The position numbers were made by a program, and so were the translations under genes. A stretch of 5,751 nucleotides of DNA from assembly GCA_025355915.1 (NCBI GenBank), contig JANXYT010000238.1:1-5751 (forward strand). The letters are read 5' to 3'. The notes under the pieces are model-generated. The model was not told the DNA's origin and made no database searches. It was given only the letters and a program-made list of their open reading frames with translations. This DNA comes from Holophagaceae bacterium (GTDB lineage: Bacteria > Acidobacteriota > Holophagae > Holophagales > Holophagaceae). Shown one piece after another: positions 1 through 5,304 of the stretch (the first letter of the stretch is position 1; each line of letters opens with the position of its first letter).

Positions 1-970
1 CGAGGAGATACACCGAGTCATAGCCCTGGGCGGCGGCCACGGGGGAGGGGATGCGCCCCACCTTGAAGGCCTTGTGGTAGCCATCGATGAAGGCCTTGGC
101 CTTGGGCGTGATGGCCTCCTCGACGAAAGTCTGGGGCATGAGGGTGCCATTGCCGTTCTTGCCGGCGTTGTCGATGTAGTTGGACATGGAGAGCGTCCAG
201 CCGCCGATGAGAGGGGCCTTCATGCCGATCTTGGCCTCGCCGTTGGAGACGGCGGCCAGCTCGGGACCGATGGCCCAGATGAGGATGGCCTGGGCGCCCG
301 CGGACTTGGCGCGCAGCAGCTGGGCGGTCATGTCCTTGTCGCCGATGTTGAACTTCTCCTGGGCCACCACCGTCAGCTTGTTGCCCTGCTTCTTGATCTG
401 GTCCAGCATGTCGTCCCGGCCGGACACACCGTAGTTGGTGGAGTCGAAGACCACGGCCACCTTGGTGAACTTCCGGTTGATGGCTTCTTCCACCACCATG
501 GCCGCCTGGATGCCGTCGTGGGCCGCGAAGCGGAAGATGGAGTTGTCCTTCACGCCGGCCTTGCTCCACTGCGTCATGGAGGCAGAGCCCGCGGCGGGGC
601 AGATGATCTTGGTGATGCCCTTTTCCTGCAGGTGTTTGTCGCCCGCCATGCAGACGCCGGTGTTCACGGTGCCGATGACACCCGTCAGGTCGCTCATGGC
701 CGCCAGCTCCTGGGCGATGAGGGCGCCGCGTTCATTCTTGGCCTCATCATCGCGCTCGATGATCTCGATCTTCATCTTCTTGCCGCCCACCTGGATGCCG
801 CCCGCCGCGTTGATCTCGGCGATGGCGAGCTTGGAGCCGTCCCGGGCGGAGGTGCCCATGGGCGCGGAGCCGCCACTGAAGGGGCCCGTGAGGGCGATCT
901 TGACGGTGTCTCCCGCCTGGAGGCCCAGGGCCGCGAGCAAGAGTGATCCAGAGACGATCTGCCTGAACAT
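1..970 (-). CDS. ABC transporter substrate-binding protein, branched-chain amino acid (LivJ/LivK) type, partial
   Basis: This is the first 323 residues of a periplasmic type I binding protein (Peripla_BP_6); the reading frame is open to the left edge, so the C-terminus (perhaps 50-60 residues, judging from family size) is missing. Residues 1-19 form a short signal peptide with a hydrophobic core (SLLLAALGLQA) and probable cleavage after Ala19. No lipobox cysteine is visible, so it should be soluble in the periplasm. Family landmarks are the opening strand VKIALTGPFSGG (about 23-34), the first-lobe ligand region ICPAAGSAS, and VAVVFDSTNYGVSG at the start of the second lobe. The family delivers leucine/isoleucine/valine, other amino acids, amides or aromatic acids to an inner-membrane permease; the ligand cannot be read from the sequence. 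The ATG at 970 follows AAGGAGG with a 5-nt spacer. No permease or ATPase genes are visible; they could lie beyond the left edge. Family assignment is firm; substrate unknown. Confidence 0.92.
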   Translation of the reverse strand, partial: MFRQIVSGSLLLAALGLQAGDTVKIALTGPFSGGSAPMGTSARDGSKLAIAEINAAGGIQVGGKKMKIEIIERDDEAKNERGALIAQELAAMSDLTGVIGTVNTGVCMAGDKHLQEKGITKIICPAAGSASMTQWSKAGVKDNSIFRFAAHDGIQAAMVVEEAINRKFTKVAVVFDSTNYGVSGRDDMLDQIKKQGNKLTVVAQEKFNIGDKDMTAQLLRAKSAGAQAILIWAIGPELAAVSNGEAKIGMKAPLIGGWTLSMSNYIDNAGKNGNGTLMPQTFVEEAITPKAKAFIDGYHKAFKVGRIPSPVAAAQGYDSVYLL

Positions 971-987
971 CGTGTCCTCCTTGGAGG
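971..987 (-). promoter_or_regulatory. Strong ribosome-binding site of the binding-protein gene, preceded by its own complement
   Basis: Read on the minus strand, CCTCC-AA-GGAGG stands 5 nt before the ATG at 970. GGAGG is a near-ideal Shine-Dalgarno. The CCTCC just upstream is its exact complement and matches the anti-Shine-Dalgarno core of 16S rRNA. A two-base loop is too tight for all five pairs, but a 4-bp stem with a 4-nt loop is possible and could partly mask the site. The RBS is clear; a masking role is only inference. Confidence 0.6.
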
Positions 988-1017
988 CAATGAGGTTGGA
1001 GTGGCTTGGTGGTCGAA

Positions 1018-1046
1018 AGCATAGCGGTCTCTGCCGTCCCTGTGAA
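1018..1046 (-). promoter_or_regulatory. Candidate sigma-70 promoter for the binding-protein gene
   Basis: On the minus strand, TTCACA (1041-1046; 5 of 6 matches to TTGACA) is followed by a 17-nt spacer and TATGCT (1018-1023; 4 of 6 matches to TATAAT). Transcription would begin near 1011, giving a leader of about 40 nt before the ATG at 970. The elements sit wholly in the 105-bp gap after the lpxK stop codon, where a promoter would be expected if the binding protein is regulated separately from lpxK. No T-run terminator hairpin is visible in the same gap, so some read-through from lpxK is likely. Chance matches of this quality do occur, so this is a candidate only. Confidence 0.45.
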
Positions 1047-1075
1047 GGCGGGCCGGTTCCTTCCAGGGTGCAGAT

Positions 1076-2104
1076 TCAACCCAGCTGGGCCTGTATCCAG
1101 GCGAGCAGAGCGGCTCCACCGGACACGCGCTGTTCGGCCACATAGAGCGGCAGCGTCAAGGCGCGAGCGTGGCCGGCATCCAGCTTCACCGCGTCCTTTT
1201 CCGTGCAGACCAGCCAGCCTGCTCCCTCAGCTCTGGCCAAGGCCTGCAGCCTCCGCAGGTCCCAGGGGGATGGACCATGGTGATCGGGATAACTGTGGGA
1301 GCCCACCCAGGCCTGGCCGGCCACCAGAAGGTCGGCGTAGAAAGCTTCGGGGTGTCCGAGGCCGCACCAGGCGAAGGCTGGGCCAGCACCGGGAAGGGGC
1401 AGAGGAGAGGGTTCCCCGGTTTCCCACCGGCGCAGGCCGCCCAGCACAAAGTCCACCCAGAAAATGGGACCACCCGAGCCATGGCGAGCCCACCAAGCCT
1501 CGACCTCGGCCCGGTCGGGCACCCGCGCGGCGCGCGTGACCACCAGGGCGTGGGCGCGGCGGGCGCTGTCCATGGGTTCCCGCAGATCACCCAGGGGCAG
1601 CAGGCGCCCGTCGCCCCAGCGGCGGACGCCGTCGAGCACGAGCAGATCCAGATCACGGTGCAGGGCCCGGTGCTGAAAGCCGTCGTCCAGCAGCAGGCAG
1701 CGGAGGCCAGGCCGCTGGGAGAGGGCACGCAGCGCGGCGGCGTGGCGCTGCCGTCCCACCACCACCCGGTGCGGGCCCAGACGCCGGGCCATGAGCAGGG
1801 GTTCGTCCCCGGTCTGCCGGGGATTCGAATCCGCCTCCACGCTCATGGGATCGATGTCTCGCCGCCCACCGTAGCCCCGAGACAGCACGGCGTTCGTCCA
1901 CCCGGCGGCCTCCAGCCCTTCCGACAGAAAAAGGGTGAGAGGGGTCTTCCCGGTGCCGCCCGCGCTGAGGTTGCCCACGGACACGACCGGGACGTTCACG
2001 CGGGTGGCCCGTTCAGGATGGGCGTCGAAGCTCTTGTTCCGGGCGAGCACCACCGCCCCGTACAGGGGTGCCAATGGGGCCGCCAGGTAGCGCAGAATGG
2101 ACAT
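1076..2104 (-). CDS. lpxK: Tetraacyldisaccharide 4'-kinase (lipid A 4'-kinase)
   Basis: LpxK phosphorylates the 4' position of tetraacyldisaccharide-1-phosphate to give lipid IVA, a late step of the Raetz pathway, on the cytoplasmic face of the inner membrane. The 342-residue length is normal for the family. The N-terminal membrane-associated segment (LAAPLAPLYGAVVLARN, about 7-23) precedes the Walker A loop GNLSAGGTGKTP at 44-55. Next come LSRGYGG (74-80), GDEPLLMA (99-106), the Walker B-like DDGFQHR (140-146) and the C-terminal TEKDAVK (301-307), all diagnostic of LpxK. The ATG at 2104 gives the standard N-terminus, but no Shine-Dalgarno is visible before it. The start lies only 24 bp from the divergent msrC start, so its promoter probably overlaps msrC. 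No other lipid A or Kdo genes lie beside it here. The gene shows that the host makes lipid A. The identification is essentially certain. Confidence 0.97.
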   Translation of the reverse strand: MSILRYLAAPLAPLYGAVVLARNKSFDAHPERATRVNVPVVSVGNLSAGGTGKTPLTLFLSEGLEAAGWTNAVLSRGYGGRRDIDPMSVEADSNPRQTGDEPLLMARRLGPHRVVVGRQRHAAALRALSQRPGLRCLLLDDGFQHRALHRDLDLLVLDGVRRWGDGRLLPLGDLREPMDSARRAHALVVTRAARVPDRAEVEAWWARHGSGGPIFWVDFVLGGLRRWETGEPSPLPLPGAGPAFAWCGLGHPEAFYADLLVAGQAWVGSHSYPDHHGPSPWDLRRLQALARAEGAGWLVCTEKDAVKLDAGHARALTLPLYVAEQRVSGGAALLAWIQAQLG

Positions 2105-2128
2105 GGATCAAGAGTAACGGAGACGGTG

Positions 2129-2650
2129 ATGAGCGAGGGCATCCTGCTGGCGAAGGTGGCGCGAGGCACCCTGCTGCCGGAAGGGGACCGCCTGGCTCGG
2201 CTGCAGGCAGCCCTCCCACAGATCGAGGCCGCGCTGGAGGGGGAGACGAATGAGGTGGCCATCCAGGCCACCCTGGCCTGCCTGCTCTGGGAAACCCTGC
2301 CCCAGACCAATTGGTGCGGGTTCTACCGCCGCGTCGCGGATCGGATGCTGGCGGTGGGCCCCTACCAGGGCGGCATGGGCTGTCTCCGCATCCCTTTCGC
2401 AAGGGGGGTCTGTGGGGCCTGCGCCAGGACGGGGGAAACCCAGCTGGTGGCCGATGTCCACGCCTTCCCTGGCCATATCGCTTGCGATGGCGCCACCCGC
2501 AGCGAACTGGTGATTCCGGTCCTGATCCACGGAAGGATGGTGGCAGTGCTGGATCTGGATTGCCCCCACCTGGATGGCTTTTCCAGGACCGAGGCGCACA
2601 TCCTGGAGGATTTATTGGCCCGGTGCTTCCAGCAGGTTTCGGACCGGTGA
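2129..2650 (+). CDS. msrC: Free methionine-(R)-sulfoxide reductase (fRMsr, GAF domain)
   Basis: This 173-residue single-GAF-domain enzyme reduces free L-methionine-(R)-sulfoxide to methionine in the cytoplasm, recycling its active cysteine through disulfides and thioredoxin. The whole family signature is present: NWCGFY (61-66), GPYQGGMGC (77-85), RGVCG (92-96), DVHAFPGHIACD (109-120), SELVIP (125-130) and VLDLD (140-144). Cys85, Cys95 and Cys119 correspond to the three functional cysteines of the E. coli enzyme YebR (Cys84, Cys94, Cys118). Glu126, Asp142 and Asp144 match its substrate-binding acidic residues. This pattern separates it from sensory GAF domains. The ATG at 2129 has GGAG at 2119-2122 with a 6-nt spacer; the GTG just before it is a less likely start. 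The frame stays open far upstream, but only as sequence antisense to lpxK. It is divergent from lpxK and 53 bp before the cNMP/FHA gene. Confidence 0.95.
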   Translation: MSEGILLAKVARGTLLPEGDRLARLQAALPQIEAALEGETNEVAIQATLACLLWETLPQTNWCGFYRRVADRMLAVGPYQGGMGCLRIPFARGVCGACARTGETQLVADVHAFPGHIACDGATRSELVIPVLIHGRMVAVLDLDCPHLDGFSRTEAHILEDLLARCFQQVSDR

Positions 2651-2667
2651 GGTTCCTTCCGGTGTGG

Positions 2668-2703
2668 CCCCTGGGGTAATCTAGGGGACTCCCCGGGACC
2701 CCC
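2668..2703 (+). promoter_or_regulatory. G/C-block leader of the cNMP/FHA gene, no Shine-Dalgarno
   Basis: The 36 nt before the ATG at 2704 hold five homopolymer blocks: CCCC (2668-2671), GGGG (2673-2676), GGGG (2684-2687), CCCC (2691-2694) and CCCCC (2699-2703). They can pair in competing ways. The first C block plus T pairs with AGGGG at 2683-2687; or the second G block pairs with CCCC at 2691-2694 inside a stem of the first G block with the final CCCCC. No Shine-Dalgarno is present. The pairing is seen in the sequence; a role in translation or transcription control is inference. Confidence 0.3.
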
Positions 2704-3426
2704 ATGGCTGAACCCAGCTTCATCGATCAAAGCAAGCTGCGCTTCCGCGAAGGGGAGGTCATCTTCTCCAAAGGGGAGATGGCCCAACAGATGTACATCA
2801 TCCTTTCGGGCAAAGTCCGCTTGTACGTCTCCGAGGAGCCCAAAGGCGACTGGGCCGAGGAACTATCCAAGGGTGATTTCTTCGGGGAGGGCAGTCTCCT
2901 GGAGGCCCTTCCCCGCCAGCACACCGTCGTGGCCCTGGAGGATTCGGACCTCATCGCCATCAACCGTGGCACCTTCCTTCGGATGATCCGGCAGAACCCG
3001 GAAGTGTCCGTGAAGATGATGCAGCGCCTCGCCCAACGCCATCGGGAACTGGGGGAGCGTGTGGAGGCCATGGACGCCAACCGGCCCCCCAAGGCCGCCG
3101 GCGCCCCCGTGGCCAACCTCGTGTCGGTGCTCAGCGGCAAGCCTCATCCGATCCTGTCTCATGGGTCCCTCATCGGCCGGTTCGATCCCACCACGGGCAT
3201 CCACCCCGACATCGACCTGACAGAGGAGGACCACAATTTAAGCGTCTCCCGCCGCCATGCCCGCATCCTCTGCGAACACGGCCGCTACTTCCTTCTCGAA
3301 GAGCCCGGCGTGGCCAACGGCACCTTCGTGCGCGGCGAACGCATCCTGCCGGGCGAGCCACGGGAATTGAAGCAAGGGGATCGGGTGGGTTTCGGCATGG
3401 TGGTGCTGTTCTTCGAAAAGACTTAA
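2704..3426 (+). CDS. Cyclic nucleotide-binding (Crp-type) and FHA domain fusion protein
   Basis: This 240-residue soluble protein has two recognisable modules. Residues about 12-120 form a cNMP-binding beta-roll: FREGEVIFSKGE (14-25), YIILSGKVRLYV (31-42), and the phosphate-binding cassette GDFFGEGSLLEALPR (57-71). A linker of about 30 residues rich in Pro and Ala leads to an FHA phosphothreonine-binding domain (about 150-238) with Gly158-Arg159, the SRRH motif at 182-185 and Asn205-Gly-Thr. There is no helix-turn-helix, kinase or other output domain, so it is probably an adaptor that couples a bound ligand to recognition of a phosphorylated partner. Glu62 and Arg71 of the cassette are kept, but Gln72-His73 replace the usual Ser/Thr-Ala after the arginine, so cAMP binding is uncertain. 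The ATG at 2704 is the only start after an in-frame TAA at 2677, yet no Shine-Dalgarno precedes it. Domain calls are firm; the role is unknown. Confidence 0.93.
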   Translation: MAEPSFIDQSKLRFREGEVIFSKGEMAQQMYIILSGKVRLYVSEEPKGDWAEELSKGDFFGEGSLLEALPRQHTVVALEDSDLIAINRGTFLRMIRQNPEVSVKMMQRLAQRHRELGERVEAMDANRPPKAAGAPVANLVSVLSGKPHPILSHGSLIGRFDPTTGIHPDIDLTEEDHNLSVSRRHARILCEHGRYFLLEEPGVANGTFVRGERILPGEPRELKQGDRVGFGMVVLFFEKT

Positions 3427-3451
3427 CTTTTTCGCGATGCGAAAAGTTAAG
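3422..3451 (+). promoter_or_regulatory. Inverted repeat joining the cNMP/FHA stop codon to the next RBS
   Basis: The left arm CTTAACTTTTTCGC (3422-3435) and right arm GCGAAAAGTTAAG (3439-3451) pair over 13 bp with one bulged T and a 3-nt GAT loop. The left arm contains the TAA stop of the cNMP/FHA gene (3424-3426), and the last base of the right arm is the first G of GGGAGG, the ribosome-binding site of the next gene. No T-run follows on the plus strand, so it is not a classic intrinsic terminator. It could be an attenuator, an RNA-stability or processing stem, or a DNA-binding operator. The structure is clear; its function is open. Confidence 0.5.
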
Positions 3452-3461
3452 GGAGGAAACG

Positions 3462-3689
3462 ATGGGTACGGATCTGCATGTGGAACTGTGGCGGGATGAC
3501 CATGGGGTCATCCGGGAATTGGTGCAGTTCGGGCTGGATGAGACTGGCGGGGCCTGTGTGATCCGGGAGCGGAACAGCCTCGATGCTTTGGACGGTGACA
3601 TCCATGAGGGCGATACGGTCGTCGCGCGTTTTGGGGATCCCGAGGATGCCCGGGACTTCCTGCGGGACGAAGGTTTTGAGCCCGTCTAG
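3462..3689 (+). CDS. Small, highly acidic hypothetical protein (75 aa)
   Basis: I do not recognise this protein. It has 75 residues, with 20 Asp/Glu against 7 Arg and no Lys, so it is strongly acidic. It has no signal peptide or membrane segment and a single cysteine (Cys32). It looks like a compact alpha/beta fold: strands are likely at LHVELWRD (5-12) and TVVARF, and the C-terminus DPEDARDFLRDEGFEPV suggests a closing helix. Support for a real gene is a strong GGGAGG ribosome-binding site 5 nt before the ATG, the plausible protein-like composition, and its placement just 35 bp after the cNMP/FHA gene on the same strand. The two are probably co-transcribed unless the hairpin between them stops transcription. 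Candidate roles such as a protein-interaction partner of the cNMP/FHA protein are speculation. Confidence 0.77.
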   Translation: MGTDLHVELWRDDHGVIRELVQFGLDETGGACVIRERNSLDALDGDIHEGDTVVARFGDPEDARDFLRDEGFEPV

Positions 3690-3771
3690 CTATTGCCCTC
3701 TCCAGACCATCATCCGGTGGAGGTCAGGTGATAGCGCGGAGCGGTCAACGGCATTCTGTTGAAGGGAACTG

Positions 3772-4224
3772 ATGATGAAATCGCTATTCAACCCGGCTGA
3801 CCGGGAAGCCCTGGCCCATCGCTTGGCGACACTGGAACCGGGCACCCTGCGCCAGTGGGGTCGGATGGATCCGGCGCAGATGCTCCTTCACTGCGCCCTC
3901 GGGCTGGAGGCCGCAACGGGAGACCGGCCCATGAAGCAGGTCTTCCTGGGAAAGCTCATCACACCCTTCATCCGCGGCATGGTCCTGGGGGAACGGCCCT
4001 TCCGGAAGAACTCGCCGACGGATCCCACCTTCGTGGTGGCCGATGCGCGGGACTTCGAGGCGGAGCGGGTCCGCCTGGCCACCCTCATTGACCGGTTCGT
4101 CCAACGCGGGCCGGAGTCCGCCGGAAAGGCGACCCACACGTTCTTCGGCCGCCTGAACGGCGATGAATGGGGACGCCTGATGCACAAGCATCTCGACCAC
4201 CACCTGAGGCAGTTCGGCGTCTAA
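3772..4224 (+). CDS. DUF1569 / DinB-superfamily putative metal-dependent protein
   Basis: This 150-residue cytoplasmic protein resembles the DUF1569 family, part of the DinB/YfiT-like four-helix bundle superfamily. Landmarks are the early helix motif WGRMDPAQMLLHC (29-41) and the C-terminal HKHLDHHLRQFGV (138-150). His40, His140 and His144 are placed as the three metal-binding histidines typical of the superfamily. Some DinB-like enzymes are thiol-dependent transferases (bacillithiol or mycothiol S-transferases), but the reaction of DUF1569 proteins is unknown and none is claimed here. The frame starts with two consecutive ATGs (3772 and 3775); GAAGGG at 3761-3766 gives spacers of 5 or 8 nt, so either could be used. 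It lies 82 bp after the acidic small protein and ends 7 nt before the long hairpin at 4232-4281. It is the last gene of the plus-strand run. Confidence 0.87.
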   Translation: MMKSLFNPADREALAHRLATLEPGTLRQWGRMDPAQMLLHCALGLEAATGDRPMKQVFLGKLITPFIRGMVLGERPFRKNSPTDPTFVVADARDFEAERVRLATLIDRFVQRGPESAGKATHTFFGRLNGDEWGRLMHKHLDHHLRQFGV

Positions 4225-4231
4225 TCTTTCT

Positions 4232-4281
4232 CTAGCTCCACAACGAAGCCCGGCCGAGGCCGGGCTTCGTTTTGGAGCTAG
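4232..4281. terminator. Bidirectional intrinsic terminator between convergent genes
   Basis: This near-perfect inverted repeat pairs CTAGCTCCA (4232-4240) with TGGAGCTAG (4273-4281) and AACGAAGCCCGGCC (4242-4255) with GGCCGGGCTTCGTT (4258-4271). Only one mismatched pair (4241/4272) separates the two stems, and the tip is GA. That is 23 pairs in 50 bases. On the plus strand the GC-rich inner stem ends in TTTT (4270-4273), giving a classic terminator for the DUF1569 run. On the minus strand the matching tract is TTGT, interrupted by one G, so it is weaker but plausible for etfA. Its position 7 nt after one stop codon and 9 nt before the other fits a shared terminator. Confidence 0.85.
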
Positions 4282-4290
4282 GAACGGCGT

Positions 4291-5262
4291 TCAGTTGGAA
4301 CCAACTCCCAACGCCTTCGCGGCCTTGGTGAGTTCGGGAACGACCTCGAACAGGTCTCCGACAATGCCGTAGTCCGCCAGCTTGAAGATGGGGGCCTCGG
4401 GATCCTTGTTGATGGCGACGATGAACTTCGAGCCGCTCATGCCGGCGATGTGCTGGATGGCGCCGCTGATGCCGCAGGCGATGTAGAGGGTGGGGCTCAC
4501 GACCTTGCCGGTCTGGCCCACCTGCATGCTGTGGGGCAGGCCCCAGCCCGCGTCCACGGCCGCCCGGGAGGCGCCCACGACGCCGCCGATGGCGTCGGCC
4601 AGGGCTTCGAGGATGGCGAAGTTGGCACCGTCCTTCATGCCACGGCCACCGCTCACGATGATGTTGGCTTCGCTCAGGTCCACCTTGCCGCTGGCCTTGG
4701 CGAGGATCTCCTTCACCACGGACTTGAAGTTCCCGGCGGGAGTGGCCAGGGCCTCGGCGACGCCCGCACCGGCCTTCTCGGCCACGGGGAACACGTTGGG
4801 CCGGGTGGTGGCCACCTGGACCGCGCTGGCGAAGCTGGTGGTGGCGAAGGCCTTGCCGGCGTAGACCGGACGGACGGCCTGGAGCTTGCCGTCCACCATG
4901 GCGAGGCCGGTGACATCCGAGGCGTAGCCGGCACTCAGGCGGGCGGCGGCGCGAGGCGCCACATCCTTGCCGACGGCGGTGGCGGCGGCGAGGAGGACGG
5001 TGGCGCCCTTGGCCTTGACCGCGTCCGCGAGCACGGCGGCGTAGGCATCGCTGGAGTAGAAGCCCAGGGTGGGGCCCTCGGCGGTGAGGATTACATCGGC
5101 CCCGTACTTGGCGGCCTCGCCGGCTCCGGCGCAGGAAGCGCCCGCAAAGAGCGCGCCCACCTGCTTGCCGGTGGCATCCGCCAGGCGGCGGCCCTCGCTG
5201 AGGGCCTCGGCGCTGGGTTTGCGGAGCTGGCCATCCTTCAGTTCACAGAATACGAGAATCAT
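4291..5262 (-). CDS. etfA: Electron transfer flavoprotein, alpha subunit
   Basis: EtfA pairs with EtfB in a soluble FAD heterodimer that moves electrons between dehydrogenases (acyl-CoA and related) and a quinone oxidoreductase or other acceptor. The N-terminal ETF domain (MILVFCEL onward) is followed by the C-terminal FAD domain. The latter has SGGRG (204-208), [11 protein letters not shown] (247-257), GISGAIQH (264-271), VAINKD (282-287) and [14 protein letters not shown] (296-309). Arg207, Thr251 and His271 match flavin-contact residues known from human ETFA (Arg249, Thr266, His286). The length of 323 residues is normal. I chose the ATG at 5262 over the in-frame ATG at 5271 because AAAGGA (5271-5276) lies 8 nt before the former but touches the latter; the alternative adds only Met-Thr-Ser. 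It follows etfB by 42 bp. Whether this ETF is bifurcating cannot be decided here. Confidence 0.97.
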   Translation of the reverse strand: MILVFCELKDGQLRKPSAEALSEGRRLADATGKQVGALFAGASCAGAGEAAKYGADVILTAEGPTLGFYSSDAYAAVLADAVKAKGATVLLAAATAVGKDVAPRAAARLSAGYASDVTGLAMVDGKLQAVRPVYAGKAFATTSFASAVQVATTRPNVFPVAEKAGAGVAEALATPAGNFKSVVKEILAKASGKVDLSEANIIVSGGRGMKDGANFAILEALADAIGGVVGASRAAVDAGWGLPHSMQVGQTGKVVSPTLYIACGISGAIQHIAGMSGSKFIVAINKDPEAPIFKLADYGIVGDLFEVVPELTKAAKALGVGSN

Positions 5263-5276
5263 GGAAGTCATCCTTT
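5263..5276 (-). promoter_or_regulatory. Ribosome-binding site that decides the etfA start
   Basis: On the minus strand, AAAGGA (5271-5276) is followed by an 8-nt spacer and the ATG at 5262. The other in-frame ATG (5271) overlaps this site, leaving no room for ribosome binding. The spacing therefore favours the downstream start. Confidence 0.6.
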
Positions 5277-5304
5277 CGAAGCGGAAGTCTGCAGCAGGAA
5301 GGGG

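Noticed and set aside
74..946. A 290-residue plus-strand open frame opposite the binding-protein gene.
   Set aside because: The translation is rich in Gly, His, Asp and Leu with no family resemblance, while the minus strand gives a clear Peripla_BP_6 protein with signal peptide and RBS.
435..1145. A second plus-strand open frame of 236 residues over the same region and the gap before lpxK.
   Set aside because: It overlaps two confident minus-strand genes, has no convincing RBS or recognisable domain, and reads like a frame shadow.
1169..2128. A plus-strand open frame of about 960 nt upstream of and in frame with msrC, which would make a 493-residue protein.
   Set aside because: It is exactly antisense to the well-supported lpxK, has low-complexity Gly/Pro/His/Gln-rich composition, and the conserved fRMsr protein begins at 2129 with its own RBS. 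Open antisense frames are common in GC-rich genes.
2653..2682. A possible promoter before the cNMP/FHA gene using TAATCT at 2677-2682.
   Set aside because: The -10 matches only 3 of 6 bases and the best -35 (TTCCTT at 2653-2658) only about 2 of 6, so it is not supported as a feature.
3690..3771. Weak inverted matches in the gap before the DUF1569 gene (GACC at 3705-3708 with GGTC at 3722-3725; CAAC with GTTG).
   Set aside because: Stems of four pairs with long loops are expected by chance; no terminator, operator or promoter could be supported.
5263..5290. A direct repeat of GGAAGTC (5263-5269 and 5284-5290) at the etfB-etfA junction.
   Set aside because: Seven bases repeated twice in a short gap is within chance and has no matching flanking structure.
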